This document shows positions 4,649-5,476 of a stretch of DNA of 5,476 bases, one piece after another. Within the stretch, counting starts at the first letter, position 1; each line of letters starts with the position of its first letter. Source of the stretch: Deltaproteobacteria bacterium (GTDB lineage Bacteria; Desulfobacterota; SM23-61); NCBI GenBank assembly GCA_016234425.1, contig JACRCA010000037.1, forward strand, positions 1 through 5,476, given 5' to 3'. The notes beneath the pieces are model-generated. The model saw only the letters and a list, made by a program, of their open reading frames with translations. It searched no databases and had not been told where the DNA came from. The position numbers and the translations under genes are program-made.

Positions 4649-5214
4649 CACTTTTTATGGAATTGCTCCATCGCTTCCTGGGGCCCTTCTATGAGCAGAA
4701 CTTCCACTACTTGTGCGCATCTCTCCACGATGGCCTTGAATTCTTCCTTCGCCTTCCCAGTTAAGGATTCCAACACGTAATCCGCTGGATCCTGACCCCG
4801 TTCAACTGGCCTTCCGATTCCTACTTTCAACCGGATAAACCCATCGTTTCCCAGGGCGTCGATGATAGATTTAACCCCTTGATGGCCCCCATGGCCTCCG
4901 CCCAGACGGATGCGGATTTTCCCCAAAGGCAGGTCCAGGTCGTCATGCAGGACGACCAGGTTTTCAGGTGGGATTCTGAAGAACTGGAGAAGCCGCCGCA
5001 CGGCTTCTCCAGAAAGGTTCATGTACGTCTGAGGCTTGCTCAGGATTACTTCTTCGTTCCCGATCTTTCCCCGGCCGTATACGGATTGAAACCCCCGCCG
5101 CGACAGCTCGATCCCGTTTTGCCTGGCAATCCGCTCGATGAGCAAGAAGCCCAAGTTGTGTCGCGTCCAGCGGTAAGCTCGCCCGGGATTCCCCAGGCCA
5201 ACGACGAGCTTCAC
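4648..5214 (-). CDS. pth: Peptidyl-tRNA hydrolase
   Basis: This 188-residue cytoplasmic enzyme releases peptides from prematurely dissociated peptidyl-tRNA so that the tRNA can be reused. The N-terminal VVGLGNPG (4-11) contains Asn9, and TRHNLGF (17-23) contains the catalytic His19. KPQTYMNLSG (60-69) carries Asn66, and HDDLDLPLGK (90-99) carries Asp91, equivalent to E. coli Asp93. GGGHGGHQG (105-113) has Gln112 where E. coli has Asn114. Length is normal. The start is GTG at 5214, giving the expected N-terminus, with a G-rich ribosome site (GAGGGGG) just upstream. It follows the bL25 gene by 20 bp on the same strand, the usual rplY-pth pairing, and is probably cotranscribed from a promoter outside the window. 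Confidence 0.96.
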   Translation of the reverse strand: MKLVVGLGNPGRAYRWTRHNLGFLLIERIARQNGIELSRRGFQSVYGRGKIGNEEVILSKPQTYMNLSGEAVRRLLQFFRIPPENLVVLHDDLDLPLGKIRIRLGGGHGGHQGVKSIIDALGNDGFIRLKVGIGRPVERGQDPADYVLESLTGKAKEEFKAIVERCAQVVEVLLIEGPQEAMEQFHKK

Positions 5215-5234
5215 CCCACCCCCTCAAAGAAAAA

Positions 5235-5476
5235 CTACTCTTTGGTCTCTTCGGCCTCTTCCTTCTTCTCTCCGATCCGTTCGGGCTGGGCAACCTCCTT
5301 TTCGCCTTCCACCGCGGCCACGAGTTCCTCGTACTTGGCTTCGGAGATGGGCGGAACGACGCTGGCCACTGTGAAATTGGTCTCGGCGATGATCTCACAT
5401 TTCGCTGAAGAGGAAATATCCTGAATATGCAAGGAATCCCCAATTTTTAGGGCGCTGACGTCCACCTCGATAAACT
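5235..5476 (-). CDS. rplY: Large ribosomal subunit protein bL25/CTC family, 3' part
   Basis: The visible 79 codons are the C-terminal end of a bL25/CTC-type 5S rRNA-binding ribosomal protein; the 5' part lies beyond the right edge. The segment begins FIEVDVSALKIGDSLHI, matching the family's conserved strand leading into the D-L/I-G-D motif. It continues through an expected beta region to ASVVPP, then ends in a Glu/Lys-rich acidic tail typical of the long CTC form. A GTG at 5465 could be taken as a start, but the frame continues upstream with family-like residues (FIE), so the gene is truncated by the window, not short. It sits 20 bp upstream of pth. Confidence 0.88.
   Translation of the reverse strand, partial: FIEVDVSALKIGDSLHIQDISSSAKCEIIAETNFTVASVVPPISEAKYEELVAAVEGEKEVAQPERIGEKKEEAEETKE

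Noticed and set aside
4079..4651. Minus-strand 190-codon frame opposite mazG
   Set aside because: Shadow of mazG; its beginning translates the 7-bp tandem repeat (LTPHALR), a common artefact.
4879..5443. Open frames of 181 (plus) and 159 (minus) codons over pth and rplY
   Set aside because: Out-of-frame shadows of two recognised genes, with low-complexity composition and no motifs.

Overview
The window reads as a chromosomal housekeeping segment from a Gram-negative-type bacterium. Three things point, by inference only, to Desulfobacterota/Deltaproteobacteria or a neighbouring uncultured lineage: the gene order phoH - 7TM-HD phosphohydrolase - ybeY, frequent TTG/GTG starts, and C/G-run palindromic repeats of the kind scattered through intergenic DNA in those genomes. 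No phage, transposase, CRISPR array, rRNA or tRNA was seen.

Layout, left to right. Bases 1-410 hold no convincing gene. They carry a compound palindromic repeat (about 20-186) and a near-consensus sigma70-type promoter firing leftwards (250-278), whose spacer contains an 18-bp dyad. Bases 411-3382, on the minus strand, form an operon read right to left: phoH (PhoH-like ATPase), a compact PgpH/YqfF-type membrane HD phosphohydrolase, and ybeY (rRNA-maturation endoribonuclease). The last two overlap by 98 bp. The phoH leader (3383-3589) has its own promoter, two TTTTGATCA boxes, a terminator-like hairpin and a candidate small ORF whose stop overlaps the phoH start as TTGA. mazG (nucleoside triphosphate pyrophosphohydrolase) runs rightwards at 3738-4595, with a 46-bp G/C-run palindrome just before its start and 7-bp tandem repeats across its stop codon. 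Facing it on the minus strand are pth (peptidyl-tRNA hydrolase) and the 3' end of the bL25/CTC ribosomal protein gene, which leaves the window at the right edge.

Functional theme: translation and RNA quality control (bL25, Pth, YbeY, PhoH), nucleotide-pool cleaning (MazG) and probably cyclic dinucleotide turnover (HD protein). The genes are ordinary. The unusual parts are the loss of the extracytoplasmic domain from the HD protein, the long coding overlap, the phoH leader, and the repeats with hairpins nested at equivalent positions. I see no clearly new multi-gene system; the best candidates for undescribed biology are the phoH leader/small ORF and the nested-hairpin repeat pair.
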